A DNA stretch of 64,000 bases from positions 115,304,252 through 115,368,251 of the forward strand of contig CM076189.1 in the NCBI GenBank assembly GCA_038277395.1. Reading direction: 5' to 3'. A program made the translations under genes and the position numbers. Under the pieces are notes generated by a model, which saw only the letters and a program-made list of their open reading frames with translations, was not told the DNA's origin and did not search any database. This stretch comes from Dryocosmus kuriphilus (taxonomy: Eukaryota; Arthropoda; Insecta; Hymenoptera; Cynipidae). Shown here in pieces: positions 44,800 to 55,939 of the stretch; the first letter of the stretch is position 1, and the number at the start of each line of letters is the position of its first letter.

Positions 44800-45060
44800 A
44801 ATACTTTCTAAAACGGCTTCCGTTTCCAGTGCCGGTAGTGTGCGTACTGTGTTTTGTCGCGTGCTATCTTTTTGCTGAAAGGAAGGGGACGAGTTGATCG
44901 AGAAGGGTGAAAGTGTGATGAGTAAAAAAGTGACGGATGAATGTTTGAGAGTGAGTGAAGAAGGTGAAAAAGAAGTGAGAATGAATGTGAAAAAAGAGAA
45001 AAGTGAATGAACGGTGATTTGATGATAGGCAGACAAGACAGCGAAGTCGAGAAGTAACAC

Positions 45061-46183
45061 GTGACACCGAATAAGGTGGGGAAAGAAACCCAGATTCACC
45101 GCACGGGACAAGCGCAGGGAAAGCCGACGAACGTCAGGACTGAGAACAGAGACAGATCGATTAGTGAAGGATCAAGTAGATTCTTGAGAAATTTGCAGCA
45201 ACCGGGAAGGACGAATAGTAATGAGAGAGATAACTCTGGGGTCGATAAAAGGAAACGAGAAGAGGATCACGATTGGGAAAAGGATAAAGAGAGTAAGAAA
45301 ACTAAACATAAAAGAAAAACACCAGAGAGGGAAAGAGGAGTGGAGGATATGTTTCGCAAAATAGAAGCGTTGATTAAATGATTTAAAGAAGAGAAATATG
45401 AAGGGCTTGAAGGCATGCAGAGAAAAGGGAAGAGGTAGGCTGGTAGGAGGTTAGGAAGGTGAGGGAGAAATGGGAAGAATGGGATGAGCGATGGGAATTC
45501 GAGAAGGAAGAAATGGAATAAACTGGAAAGGATAGAGCGAAGGCAGAGGCAGATTGTGGAAGAAAGGAAAAAGGAACCGAAACATATATTATGAGAGAGT
45601 GAGCAAACTGGAAATGAGATATGAGCATAGGCGGGATCAGGGATCGGGTATTGAGCAATGGAAAGTGGATAACGCGAGGTTAAGTAGGAGACTAATACAA
45701 GTAGAAAGAAGAATGTAAGGACAGGAAAGGGCAAGGAGAAAAAATGTGATAGTCAAAGGCATGAAAACAGACAGCGGAAGAGGAGATAAGGAGGTTAGAA
45801 AATTGATGAAAGACATTAGATTGCAAGTAAGTGTGGAAAGGTAAAGAGAATAGGGTCCACTGTTAGTGAGGCTATGTAGCGTGGAGGAGAAGTATGAAGT
45901 AATGGGTAAGAAAAGGGCGTTGAAAGGAAGAAAGGAGAGAATAGAAGGAGACTTGAAGTAGATGGAGAGAAAGAGGACGTGGATGATAGAGCGCAGTGCA
46001 TGTACAGAGAGGAATAAAGGAGGTAGGGTAAGGATAGGTGGAGATAGGATTTTGGTGGATGTAGAGGTGTGGGTTTGGAGCGAGGAAGTGGAAGAGTTGA
46101 AGGAAGGCAGGAACAGGAGAGAGAAAGGAAGGGGACAAAATGAACATAGTGAGAACACAGGGTCGGCGGGGGGTTTGCATTAA
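45061..46183 (+). pseudogene. LINE-2 N-terminal region, plus copy
   Basis: 45,061-45,381 is polar and charged (KKTKHKRKTPERERGVEDMF, RKIEALIK). Further pieces up to 46,183 (KRTWMIERSACTERNKGG, RVRIGGDRILVDVEVWVW) match the minus copy's MERK/WVERKKGARIRTGKDR-type region. Several stops and frame changes occur between 45,382 and 45,960. Confidence 0.55.
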
Positions 46184-46197
46184 GAGAAAGGAATGCA

Positions 46198-46960
46198 ATG
46201 GAAAAAATAAAGTAGGAAAGGACAAAGAGAGAGAAGTGGAGGTAGCATTTTCGAATGTGTCACAACTAAAATACAAGGATATAGGATTCTGGGAAGGAAT
46301 AAAAGTGTTGGAAGTAGTAATGGTGAGTGAAACATGGATGGATAAGAGCGAATGGAAAGGCTTGAAAAGGATGTCACAGAAAGAATATCTGTGAGTGCTG
46401 CGAGAAGCTAGAAAGGAAAACGTAAATGGGAGAGCAATGGGGGCATGGTGTCAGGCGTGAGAAGGGAATTGGTAGTAGAGGAGGTTGAACGTGAGATTAC
46501 GGAGGAAAAGTTGGGAACAGTGGTGAGAAAAATAAGATTGGGGAAAGTAAGAGTGAATATTGTATGTGTATATAGGAGAAGGGGAGAAAAACAAGAATGG
46601 AATGAGATAAGGAGATGGACAGAGCAAGAGGAGGGGGATTTGGTGTTAATAGGAGAGGATCTCAATGCGTGGACTCGTGAACAATGGGTGATTTGCGGGA
46701 CGAAGAAAACGAGGTATTTATGAGAAATTCAAAGCACAGGGAACGGAACGGGAGGGACGGGCGCTTCTACACCTGACAGGAGAGGCCGGGAGGTTCATTT
46801 GCAACTACATTACAAGAGGAGATAAAGAGGGAGAGGTGACGTTTACAGGTGAAGGAGACCCGGTAATAGATTACGTTCTAGCTGAAGGAAGAATCAAGAA
46901 TCTGATGGTTAGAACGGAAGTGGAAAATGAGGTAGGATCCGAACACTTTCCAGTGATATC
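46198..46960 (+). pseudogene. LINE-2 APE endonuclease, plus copy
   Basis: AFSNVSQLKYKDIGFWEGI and VVMVSETWMDKSEWKGLK give the N-terminal part with the catalytic Glu in SETW. RVNIVCVYRRRGEKQEW, LVLIGEDLNAWTREQW (family GGDLN, here GEDLN) and, out of frame, FTGEGDPVIDYVLAEGRI complete it. It then runs into the frame-broken linker. Confidence 0.75.
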
Positions 46961-47349
46961 CACGTTGAGAGGTAGAGGCCCAAAGCGCGGCAGAAGGTGA
47001 AGGGGTTAAAAAGGGAAACAAAATTAAAAATGAGGACAGGGGGAAGCTAAATCAAGGGAATTGAAAGAAAAAATGGAAAGCGTGGATTGGGAAGAGTGGA
47101 ACAGGAGAGATTAGACAAGAGGAAAGAAAAATGTAAAGAGATGATTGATAAGATAAGGGATGAAGTAAGACCAATAAACGAATGAGATAAAGGTAAAAGA
47201 GGACGGTGGGATGGGGAATGTAGAGACGGTAAAGCAAATATTAAAGAATGCAGAAATAAATTAGGAGTGTTGAAATGGGGACTACAAAGATAGGAAAAAG
47301 AGCAGGAGAAAATGTGAAGCGAAAGGAGCAAAAGAAGAAAGAAAGGTAA

Positions 47350-48670
47350 ATGATAGATGCTGAGAAAGTGGTAAACGAAGGGAGGGTGTGGGAAGTGATA
47401 AATAGGGAAAGCGGAAGAAGGAAGGGTATAAATGATGAAATAGGAATGAAAGAATGGACGGAATATTTTAAGGGACTACTAGGCGCTGTGGGAAGTAGGT
47501 TGGGCGTAGAAGGGTGGAAGGTAGTTGTAGAGGGCGAGGAAAGCGGAAACGAGATTATTAGGGACGAGGTTAATCAAGCAATCTCAAAGCTGAAAGGAAA
47601 CCAGGCAAGATGGGAATATGGCATCGAAAACGAATCACTGAAGTATGATGGAGAAAGGATGAGAGGAGAGATGTGGAGAATTTGTAATCAGGTATGGAAA
47701 AGAGAGGTAGGGCCGGAAGTTTGGAGGGTTGGATTGGTAGTAACCACTGACTAAGAAAGGAGCGGAAACAAAGGCGTTCGACTATAGAGGTATCTGAGTC
47801 ATGTCAGTGGGCTACAAAGTCTGCGCAGAAATGCTCAGGAATGATTAGAAAGAGTGGTGGAAGGAAGGGGGAGCATACCGCTCAACCAAACAGACTTCAG
47901 GAAAGGGATTGGGGCAATGGAAAATATTTACATGCTCAACTATTTATTTAGTAGAAACTTGGGTCAGAGAAAGGAAAACCGGTCGCACTTTTTGTCGACT
48001 TGAAAGCGGCTTTTGACTCGGTACAACAGAAGGTTGCTCTGGAAGGCCTTGGAAGGAAGAGCAATAGAAGAACGTCTGCTAGAGAGGATAAATGTGTTTT
48101 TTTTTTTCAGAAACCAGGCTGGGGGTTATAATAGGGAAACATAAAGGAGAGGATTTCTGCTCGGGAAGGGTTCTGAGGCTGGGATGTCCACTGAGCCCAC
48201 AACTATTCAGTATACTACTGGCAGACTTAGAGAAGAAATTATCAAAAAAAGGTAAAGCGGTTACGACACATGGAAATGGGCAGATTTATTCGATAGCATA
48301 CGCGCATGATGTAGTGTTAGTAGCGGATGCTGAAAGAGGGATGAGTTTAATGATGACAGTACTTGAAGATGTGATGCAAGAGAAAGATCTAACAGTGAAT
48401 GTTAATAAAACTAAGATGATCTGTTTCAGAAAGAGAAAGTGTAGAATAGAGTATGAATTAAAGATAAATGGCGGGGTAGTGGAGATGGTAGAAGGGTTCT
48501 GTTACCTAGGATTCTGGCTTGAAGCGGGAGGAGGAAACGAGTTGCAGGTGAGAAAGAGATTGGAATGTTTGAGTAAGGTAATGGGCCAAGTGCGAGGCAT
48601 AGGGAAGAGAAGGTTCAAGGATGATTGGAAAATGAGTTTGCGGATGTTTGATGCATTATGTCGTCAGTGA
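47350..48670 (+). pseudogene. LINE-2 reverse transcriptase, plus copy, active site YAHD
   Basis: INRESGRRKGINDEIGMKEW and NQAISKLKGNQARWEYGIEN lead in. After a degraded middle part (47,760-48,090), 48,092-48,670 has GRVLRLGCPLSPQLFSILL, IAYAHDVVLVADAERGMSL and MICFRKRKCRIEYEL. The active-site box is Y-A-H-D, with His codon CAT at 48,305-48,307 in place of Asp, a different change from the YACD of the minus copy. Confidence 0.85.
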
Positions 48671-49400
48671 TAAGTTATGAAACGAAAGTATGGGGATTGA
48701 GGGAATATAAGAGAGTGAAAAGCATGCATGAAAGACTTCTTAGATGGGTCATAGGGTTGGGATGGAGCTGCCCAGGATATATATTGTGGGAAGAGATAGG
48801 TCGAGAAAAAATGTGGTAAGGCAGCTAAAAAGGTTTTGAGTATTTGAAGAAAGCTAAGGAGTTGAGAAGGGAAGTAAGAACGCACAAGCGTGTCCAAGGG
48901 AGACAGAAGTCAAAAAGAGGAGGGGGAACGTGGGTCGGTCGAAATGTGAAAAAGAAAGGTACCCAAGAAGGAGAGAATGGAGTGTGAATATATGGAGCAG
49001 AGACTGTCAAGTGATAGTGGACTATATTTTGGCGTGACAAGGGGAGGAAAGATGGAGAAAATTTTTGGGGTCAAGGTACAATAGCTGATACAGGCTGGTC
49101 AAGTGGAAAGGAGAGGCAGAATATCTGAAAAAGCTATGAAAGAAGAGTAAATGTAATAGACTGATAAGATTTGGAATGGGATAGGGTGTAAGAGCATGTA
49201 GGTACTGAATGAACGAGGAGGAGACTCGTTGTACAGTATGTGGGTATTAGCAGAAATCATGCATGCATGAGTTTGAGAGGTGTACAGGAGATGAAGAGGG
49301 AGAGAAGAGTGTAGAAGAGAGAGTGAAAGACATTCTGAAAGGGAATGGACATGGAGGGGATGGATGATGAAAAAGCTAGAAAAGTTGATAAAAGGAGCAG
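48660..49400 (+). pseudogene. LINE-2 C-terminal region, plus copy
   Basis: VISYETKVWGLREYKRVKS, MHERLLRWVIGLGWSCPGY correspond to the minus copy's segment behind the RT. At about 49,230-49,285 CTVCGY, a stop, then CMHEFERCTG keep all ligands of the CX2C..HX4C motif. The frame is broken several times. Confidence 0.65.
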
Positions 49401-49693
49401 GACACGCAAAATAGAGAAAAGCCAAAAAGGTTCCCTTTAGAAGGAAAATAAGTCAGTAGAGTCAGTAGAGTCGCGGATTAATGTACCATCTCTTAGAATA
49501 ATAATGGTAAGAGGAAGCGGAAGCCCAAGGTAGGGAATGGAAGCGCGTAGATTAAGTTTAGAGATTAAGAAAAAGTTGTATATAATGTTAAGGTAGGAAT
49601 AGGGAATTTCGTTATGTGCAGAATGAAGAATGTATGGTTATGTAAAGACTCTCAAGCCCGTAATTTAATAGTCAATTCAATACTTTCTAAAAC

Positions 49694-50830
49694 ACCATTA
49701 AATTATTCAAAATCGTTTTATGTCTCTTGAAATATTATACATACTTTAAAATTTTCTAAAGTCCCTTGGGATTCACTAATGGCAGTTAAAGTGGCTGGAA
49801 ACCATTTGAAATTTTTAAAAATCTTTCAGAATTTATGAAAATACTCGGAGATATTTATAAAATCACTTTAAATCATTAGGAATCTTCGAAAGTAAATTGA
49901 AATCCTTTAAAATCCCTTGAAATGCTTTAAAATACTATAAGTGTTTTTGAAGCTCTTAAAATTCCTTGCAAATTTCGTTAAGGATTATCTTTTCTTTTGT
50001 TGAAAATTTAACTTTTTCCTACTAAGCATTCAAATATTTTGATAGACATTTGAACTGTTATATTTATTGTTCAAGTGTTGGCAATTCAACTGATTTTTCG
50101 ATAATTGGACTATTATATTCGAATTAATATATTGAAAAAGAAAAGAAATTAAAAACAATCAAGCAACTTAAGTACAGTAACAAGAAATTAGGCAGAATTG
50201 ATTCTAGGACTTAAAATAACCTAACAATAAGCCCGGGTCTTGGAAATCCGTGCAGCGTCCGGAGCTTCAAAAATCAACTTTAAGTTCACAATTTCGAAAA
50301 AGAAAGCTTTTAAATCACTACTAATATAAAATTTGCATGCTTTTCAATTGCAATACATTTGAAATCTCGCACTTAAAATTCTTCAAACATTTTAAATCCT
50401 TAGAAACCTGAAAATTCCCGAAAATTCGTTGAACCAGTTAATCTGAAAAAACTAATTAAAATCTTGAAGATTGAAATTTTTTGATAAATTTTCGTTCTAT
50501 AATTGTTAATAGAATCATTCGAAAAGTCTCGAAATCTTTGGAAATACATGGAGGTCTTTGAAATCTTTTAAAATCTTTCAAACATTTTTACGTCTCACGA
50601 AATTCCTAAAAATCCGTGGAAGAAGATAATAGTCGCTAGAGATACATTAAGGTTCCTTAAAATTATGGGAAGTGTTTGAAAATTGATAGAAAACTCTTAA
50701 AATCCTAAAAATGATGCCTTTATTGACTTTTACAATTTTAAATACATAAATTTCTTACGATATATATGAATTTCCAGAAAAAAGCAAAATTATTAAAATC
50801 ATTTAAACTTTTAAAACACTCAAAATACAT
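49694..50830. repeat. CTTTTAAAATC-type satellite, right part
   Basis: Continuation of 43,600-44,799 behind the LINE. It becomes less regular between 49,985 and 50,380, where I recognise nothing. Confidence 0.65.
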
Positions 50831-50836
50831 TTTTTA

Positions 50837-51155
50837 AAATAATCAGGTGTTATTCTGTGAACCTAGATATATCTTACGAGACTTATGTATGTCAAGTCAT
50901 TTTGAAAGAAGCTGAAGGAATTTAAGGGGTTTTAAGTGATTTTTCGGATATTTAAAGAGATTTTACAGAACACTTGAGGCTATTTTCTCATAACGTAAAA
51001 TGTCTTTAAAAGTTCCAAAAATCACTTAAAACCTCTTAAAACTCTTGAAAGTTTTTTTTTTTAAATCCCTCGAATTTCCGACTCTTTCAAAATGACTTTA
51101 CATATGTAAATCATGTAAGACATATCTATATTCCAAGAATAACACCTAATTACTA
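50837..51155. repeat. inverted repeat, about 70-bp arms and partly palindromic loop
   Basis: Left arm TCAGGTGTTATTCTGTGAAC, ATATATCTTACGAGA, GTCAAGTCATTTT; right arm (51,083-51,155) is its reverse complement with scattered differences (AAAATGACTTTACATATG, GTAAGACATATCTATATTCC, AAGAATAACACCTAATT). The loop also contains complementary parts (AAGTGATTTTTCGG against CCAAAAATCACTT). Confidence 0.65.
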
Positions 51156-51217
51156 AAATCCTTTAAATCTTTCAAGCAATTAGAATACCCGGAAATTCAT
51201 GGAAACGATTCGCGCCC

Positions 51218-51545
51218 TCATACCATCACATATTGATCCAACTTTGAAAAATAGATTTTGCCTCCGGGCAATAGCACATACATGCAGTTGTTCGGAGGAA
51301 GAATGCCCCCTATAGGAGTGTACTCTTCGAATCTTCTGGCTTCAAAATACTGTGTTTCAGAAAGAATTATATCACCGGTTTTGGGAAGAATAACCTCACC
51401 ATTCTTTAAATGTGGACGTGCTACAATATTCTCTTTTTCTGTGTCATCTGGATATCTTATATAAACGTTGTAAGCCTGACCATCGCCCGCCTGATTAGGT
51501 TCCATCCAATTGGGTATGTCGCCTACTACGGGTCTCATATAATCT
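51218..51545 (-). CDS. terminal coding exon of a putative minus-strand gene
   Basis: The exon starts after an acceptor, CATATTTTTAG, at 51,546-51,547, in phase 2, and runs 109 codons to TGA at 51,218. The peptide begins DYMRPVVGDIPNWMEPNQAG, includes YNVYIRYPDDTEKENIVARP and GEVILPKTGDIILSE, and ends YTPIGGILPPNNCMYVLLPG then GKIYFSKLDQYVMV. Composition and a lack of repeats set it apart from the satellite on both sides, so it is probably a genuine protein sequence. The last 35 residues vaguely recall the end of DM9/DUF3421 repeats (G..P.GK..P....CYV.YGGKE...YEVLV); this is weak. The frame can be joined in phase to the exon at 55,825. No polyadenylation signal is obvious right behind the stop. 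Confidence 0.55.
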
Positions 51546-51734
51546 CTAAAAATATGTTCAGCCGAAAATACTACAGTGACGAAGCGAGACAGTTGATTGG
51601 GAAGTGTAGATCGTTCTAATTTTGAAAGAAATAAATGACTTTTATCAAGCTTTCGTATATAAATGTAGAATCACCTAACTTCGGACACCGATTTTTGGCT
51701 TCTGGACAAACAACAGGGATTGGAAAAAAGTTTT

Positions 51735-54700
51735 GAAGAGGAACTTAAAAGGAAGTCTTTGAAGTCTTTTGGAGTCTTTTGAAGCCTTTTAAAGTAATTT
51801 CAAGTCTTTTGAAGCCTCTGACGTATGTTGCAGTATTGTGAAGTCTTTAACGTCTTGTAAAGTCTTGTGAAGTGCTTTGAAGTCTTTTGAAGTCTTTCAA
51901 GAATTTCGTGGTCTTTTAAAGTTTTTGAAGTCTTTTGAAGTCTTGTGAACTGTTTTGAAGTTTTGTCAAGTTATTTCACTCTTTTGAAAACTTTTAAAGT
52001 TTTTTGCAGACTGTTGATGTCTTTCAAAGTCTTTCAGGTCTGTTGAAATTTTCGGAAGTTTCACGAAGAATTCGAAAGTCTTCTGAAATCTTATGAAGTC
52101 TCTTAAATCTGTTAAAGTATTCTGAAGTCTTTGAAGTCTCTTAAAGTATTTTGAACCCTATTGAATTCATCGAAAGTCATTCGTATTCTCCCTCTTTTGA
52201 ATTCATTTAAAGTCTCTGATGTTTTTGAAGTCGCTTGTAGCCATGCCAAGCCTTTTTTGGTCTTTCAGGTCTGTTGAAATCTTTTGAAGTTTCATGAAAC
52301 TTTTTAAAGGCTTATGAAGTCTTTTAAAGTACTTCGAAGTCTTGTGATATCTTCTGAAGTCACTAGAATTTTTTTGGGATTTTTTTAAGCTTTTTGAAGT
52401 CTTTGATGTACGCTGAAGTGGTTTCAAGTCTTTGCAGTCTTTTAAAGTCTTGTGAAGCCTTTTAAAGTCCCTTGAAGTCTCGTGAGGTCCGCTGAAGTCC
52501 TGCGAGATCTCCTGGAGTCTCTTGAAGTCTTTCAAAATCCTTTGAAGTTTTGTGAAGTGTTTTGAAGTCTTTTGAAGTCTTCTGGATTCCTTTAAGTTCT
52601 CTGACGTCTTTGAAGTGTCTCGCAGTCTTACGAGGTCTTCTGAAGTCTCTTGAAGTTTTCTAATGTCTTTTAAAGTCTTTTGAATTCCGTGAAATCTGTT
52701 GAAGTATTTTAAAGTCTTTGACGTCTTGAAAAGGCTTATGAATTCTTTTAAAGCCTTTGACTCCTTTCACAATCTTGTAAATTCTTTCAATGCCCTTTGA
52801 TGTCGTTTGAAGTGTTTTGCAAACAGCTGAAGTATTAAAACCCCTATGTCGTCTTGCAAAACCATGTAAAGTCTTTCGGGATCCCTTGAAGTCTTATGAG
52901 GTCCGATAAAGTCCTGCGAAATCTTTTGAAGTCTTCTGAAATCTCGTGAAGTATTTTTAAATGATTTGAAGTCTAATGAAGTCTTAGAAATGTCATTGGA
53001 ATTCTCAAACTTTTTAATTCCTTGAAAGTCTCCGATGGTTTGAAGTCTCTTGTAGACTTTCCAAGCCTCTTAAAGTTTTTCAGGTCTGTTGAAAACTTTT
53101 GAAGTATCGGGAAGCTTTTGAATGCCTCATGAAGTCTTATGAAATCTTTTAAAGTATCTTGAATTCTTGCGATACTTTCTGAAGTGTTTAGAAGTCTTTA
53201 GTCTTTTGAAGACTTTTGAAGTCCTTCAAAGTATTTCGAGGCTGTTGATATCTTCGGAAGTTTCATGAAGAATTTTAATATCTTATGGAATCTTATTGTC
53301 TCTTAAAAGTTTAAAAGTCTCTTGAAGTTTTTTGAAGTCTTTTGAAGTACTTTGATGCCTTTTAAAACTGTTAAAGTGTTTTAAAGTCTTTGACGACTTT
53401 TAAAGCCTTGTGATGTCTTTTAAAGCCTTTTGATGCTTTTTGAAGTATTTTGAAGCCTGTTAAAGTAATGTACAACCCTTATACGTCTTGGAAAATCCTA
53501 TAAAGTCTTTTGAAATCTCTTGAAGTTTTGTGAGGTCTGCTGAAATCCTGCGAAATCTCTTAAAGCCTCTTGAAGTTTTGCGAAGTGATTAGAAATATTT
53601 TGAAGTCTATTGAATTCTTTGAAAGTCATTTGTGTTCTTAATCTTTTAAATTCCTTTAAAGTTTCTGATACCTGCGAAGTCTCTTGTGGTCTTTTCAAGC
53701 CTTTTAAAGTCTTTCAGGTCTGTTAAAATCTTTTGAAGTTTCATGAAGCCTTTTTAAGTCTTATGAAGTGGTATGAAATCTTTTAAAATATCTTGAATTC
53801 TTGCGATATCTTCTGGCGCTTTTTGAAGTTTTTTGAATTTTTTGAAGAATTTTGAAGTGTTTTAAAGTCTTGTGAATCCTCTTAAAGTCCCTTGAAGTCT
53901 CGTGAGGTCCGCTAAACTCCTCCGAAATCTTTCGAGTTCTCCTGAGTTCTTTTAAAATCTCTTGAAATCTTGTGAAGTGCTTTGAAATCTTTTAAGTATT
54001 TTGAATTTATTTAAATTCTCTGATATAGTTGAAGTGTTCCGTAGTATTGCGAGGTCTTCTGAGGTTTTGCAAAATTTCTTGATGTCTTTTGGAGTATTTT
54101 GAAATCCCTGAAATCTGTTGAAGTATTGTGAAGTTTGCGACTTGTCTCAAAGTCCCGTGAAGCCTTTTAAAGGCTTTTGACGACTTTTGAATTCTTTTGA
54201 AGCCTGCTGAAATATTTTGAACCCTTTGACTTCTTGTAAAATCGTGCAAAGTCTTTTGAAATCCCTTGAAGTCTTGTAGGTTTACTGAAGTCCTGCAAAA
54301 TCTTTTGAAGCCTTTTAAAGTCGTGTGAAGTGTTTATATATCTTTTGACATCCATTGAAATCTTGGAAATTTATCTGAATTCGAAGTCTTTTGAATTCCT
54401 TTAAAATCTGTGGCATTTTTGCAGTCTCTTGTAGTCTTTTGAAGCCTTTTAAATTCCTTCAGGCCTGCGGAAATCTTTGGAAGTTTCATGAAGCATTTTC
54501 AAGTCTTATGAAGTTTTATGAAATCTTTAAAGTGTCTTAAAGTCTTGCAAAATTGTCTGAAGCTCTAGCAGATTGAAAGTGTTTTGAACCTTTTTGAAGA
54601 CTTTGAATTATGTTGAAGTGTTTTAAAGTCTTCGACCTGTAAAGACTTGTGAAGCCTTTTAAAGTCCCTTAATGCCTCCCGAGGTCCATTGAAGTCCTGT

Positions 54701-55330
54701 GATATCTTTGAAAGACTTTGAAGTCTTTTGATGTCTTTTGAATTCTTGGAATTCCTTGTATTCCTGTAAAGTCTTTGGAAGTTTTTTTAAGTGGTTTGAT
54801 ACCTTTAGATGTCCTTGACAGCTGTTGAAGTATTTTAAAGTCTCTGACGTCCTGTAAAGTCTTGTGAAGTCTTTTAAAGTCCTTTGATGTCTTTTGAAGT
54901 CTCTTGAAGTCTTTGAAATCTGTTCAAGGAGTTTAAGGTCTTTGTCGTCTTTTAAAATCTTCTAAACTCTTTTAGAGTCCCTTGAAGTGTTATAAGGTTT
55001 GTTGAAGTCCTGCGAAATATTTTAAAGTCTCTTGGAATCTTGTGAAGTGTTTTGAAATCTTTGTAGTCTTTTTAAGTTTTTAAAGTCTTGTGAAATTTTT
55101 TGAAATCTTTTGAAGTATTTTCATATCTTTGAAGTCTTTTGAAGTACCTGAAGTCTTTTGAGGTTTTTTAAAGTCCACTGAACTCTTTTAAATTATTTTA
55201 AAACCGTTGAGGTCTTGTAATGTCTTGTGAAGTCTTTTTAAGTCTGTTGAAATATTTTGAAGGCTTTAATTCCGTTTCAGGTTTGTGAAACCTTATGAAC
55301 TCATTTGAAATCCTTGAAGCCTTTTGAATT
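51735..55330. repeat. TTTTGAAGTCT satellite
   Basis: About 3.6 kb of degenerate units of about 10-11 bases around TTTTGAAGTCT. Open minus-strand frames in it (for example 52,203-52,535) read DFKRLQKTS-like repeats and are by-products. It lies within the proposed intron between the 51.2- and 55.8-kb exons. A second tract is at 59,940-60,360. Confidence 0.85.
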
Positions 55331-55740
55331 CTTTTGAAATTTTCAGTAAGTAAATGAAAATGACAGTAAAAAGTGAGAATGATACTGAAAATGAAAATAA
55401 ATGAAAATAACACTGAAAATGGCAGAAAATGAAATAAAAATATCAATAAAAATAAAATAAAATGAAAATGTCACAAAAGATGTAGCAAAATAATAACGAT
55501 CCTCTCAATGAAATTAAACGAAAATGACACTGGTAATGGATAAAAGTGAAGGTGGCCACGTTAATTAGATGAAATTAAAATTACATTATACATTTCATAA
55601 AATGAAAATGACAAAAACATGAAATAAAATATGAATTACACCAAAAATGAGTCTGAAAAAGAAACAAAATAAAACAAAACTGAAAATAAAATAAAATGAA
55701 GATGGCATTGAAAATCAAATGAAATGAAAAATGACAACTC
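55330..55740. repeat. GAAAATGACACT-type tract
   Basis: Units around AAAATGAAAATGACACTG/AATAAAATGAAAATG. A similar tract (58,640-58,710) stands at the same place before the 58.8-kb exon and another at 60,360-60,510. Confidence 0.6.
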
Positions 55741-55824
55741 TCAAATATGTAGGAAAGACTTTTAATTATTTTTGCATTTCTGAGCTAAACAATTAATTCG
55801 ATAACAACTAGCATATCTACTTAC

Positions 55825-55903
55825 GAATAGGTATAGGTTTGGACTTTCTTCCAGATCGATTTAAGCGTTTTATCTATTTTACTCTGCTTAGATTTCTCGG
55901 CAC
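55825..55903 (-). CDS. internal exon (79 nt) of a putative minus-strand gene
   Basis: Acceptor CTTTTTTACCAAATTAG ends at 55,904; donor GTAAGT is at 55,824-55,819. The exon enters in phase 1 and leaves in phase 2 and has 25 complete codons without a stop (AEKSKQSKIDKTLKSIWKKV, then QTYTY): basic and lysine-rich. The phase 2 end fits the start of the exon at 51,545, the phase 1 start fits the end of the exon at 58,796. Its block (about 55,637-55,940) is a diverged copy of 58,610-58,925. No function can be given. Confidence 0.5.
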
Positions 55904-55939
55904 CTAATTTGGTAAAAAAGACGTTAATTGTTTTAATAG

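Larger units (their letters stand above)
44815..49678 (+). mobile_element. second LINE family, plus-strand copy with 15-bp target duplication
   Basis: AATACTTTCTAAAAC occurs at 44,800-44,814 and again at 49,679-49,693, directly flanking the LINE, and the satellite resumes unchanged behind it. The copy is therefore a discrete insertion of about 4.86 kb. It starts GGCTTCCGTTTCCAGTGCC and ends GACTCTCAAGCCCGTAATTT plus AATAGTCAATTCA without the AATG tail seen in the other copy. All ORFs are broken. Confidence 0.9.

Noticed and set aside
45267..46665. Minus-strand frames rich in Ser, Leu and Phe within the plus-strand LINE
   Set aside because: Antisense shadows of the LINE coding strand, which carries the recognisable motifs.
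52203..54355. Open minus-strand frames rich in DFKRLQKTS-like repeats
   Set aside because: They translate the TTTTGAAGTCT satellite; the amino-acid pattern follows the DNA unit, there is no start context, and similar frames arise at random along the tract.
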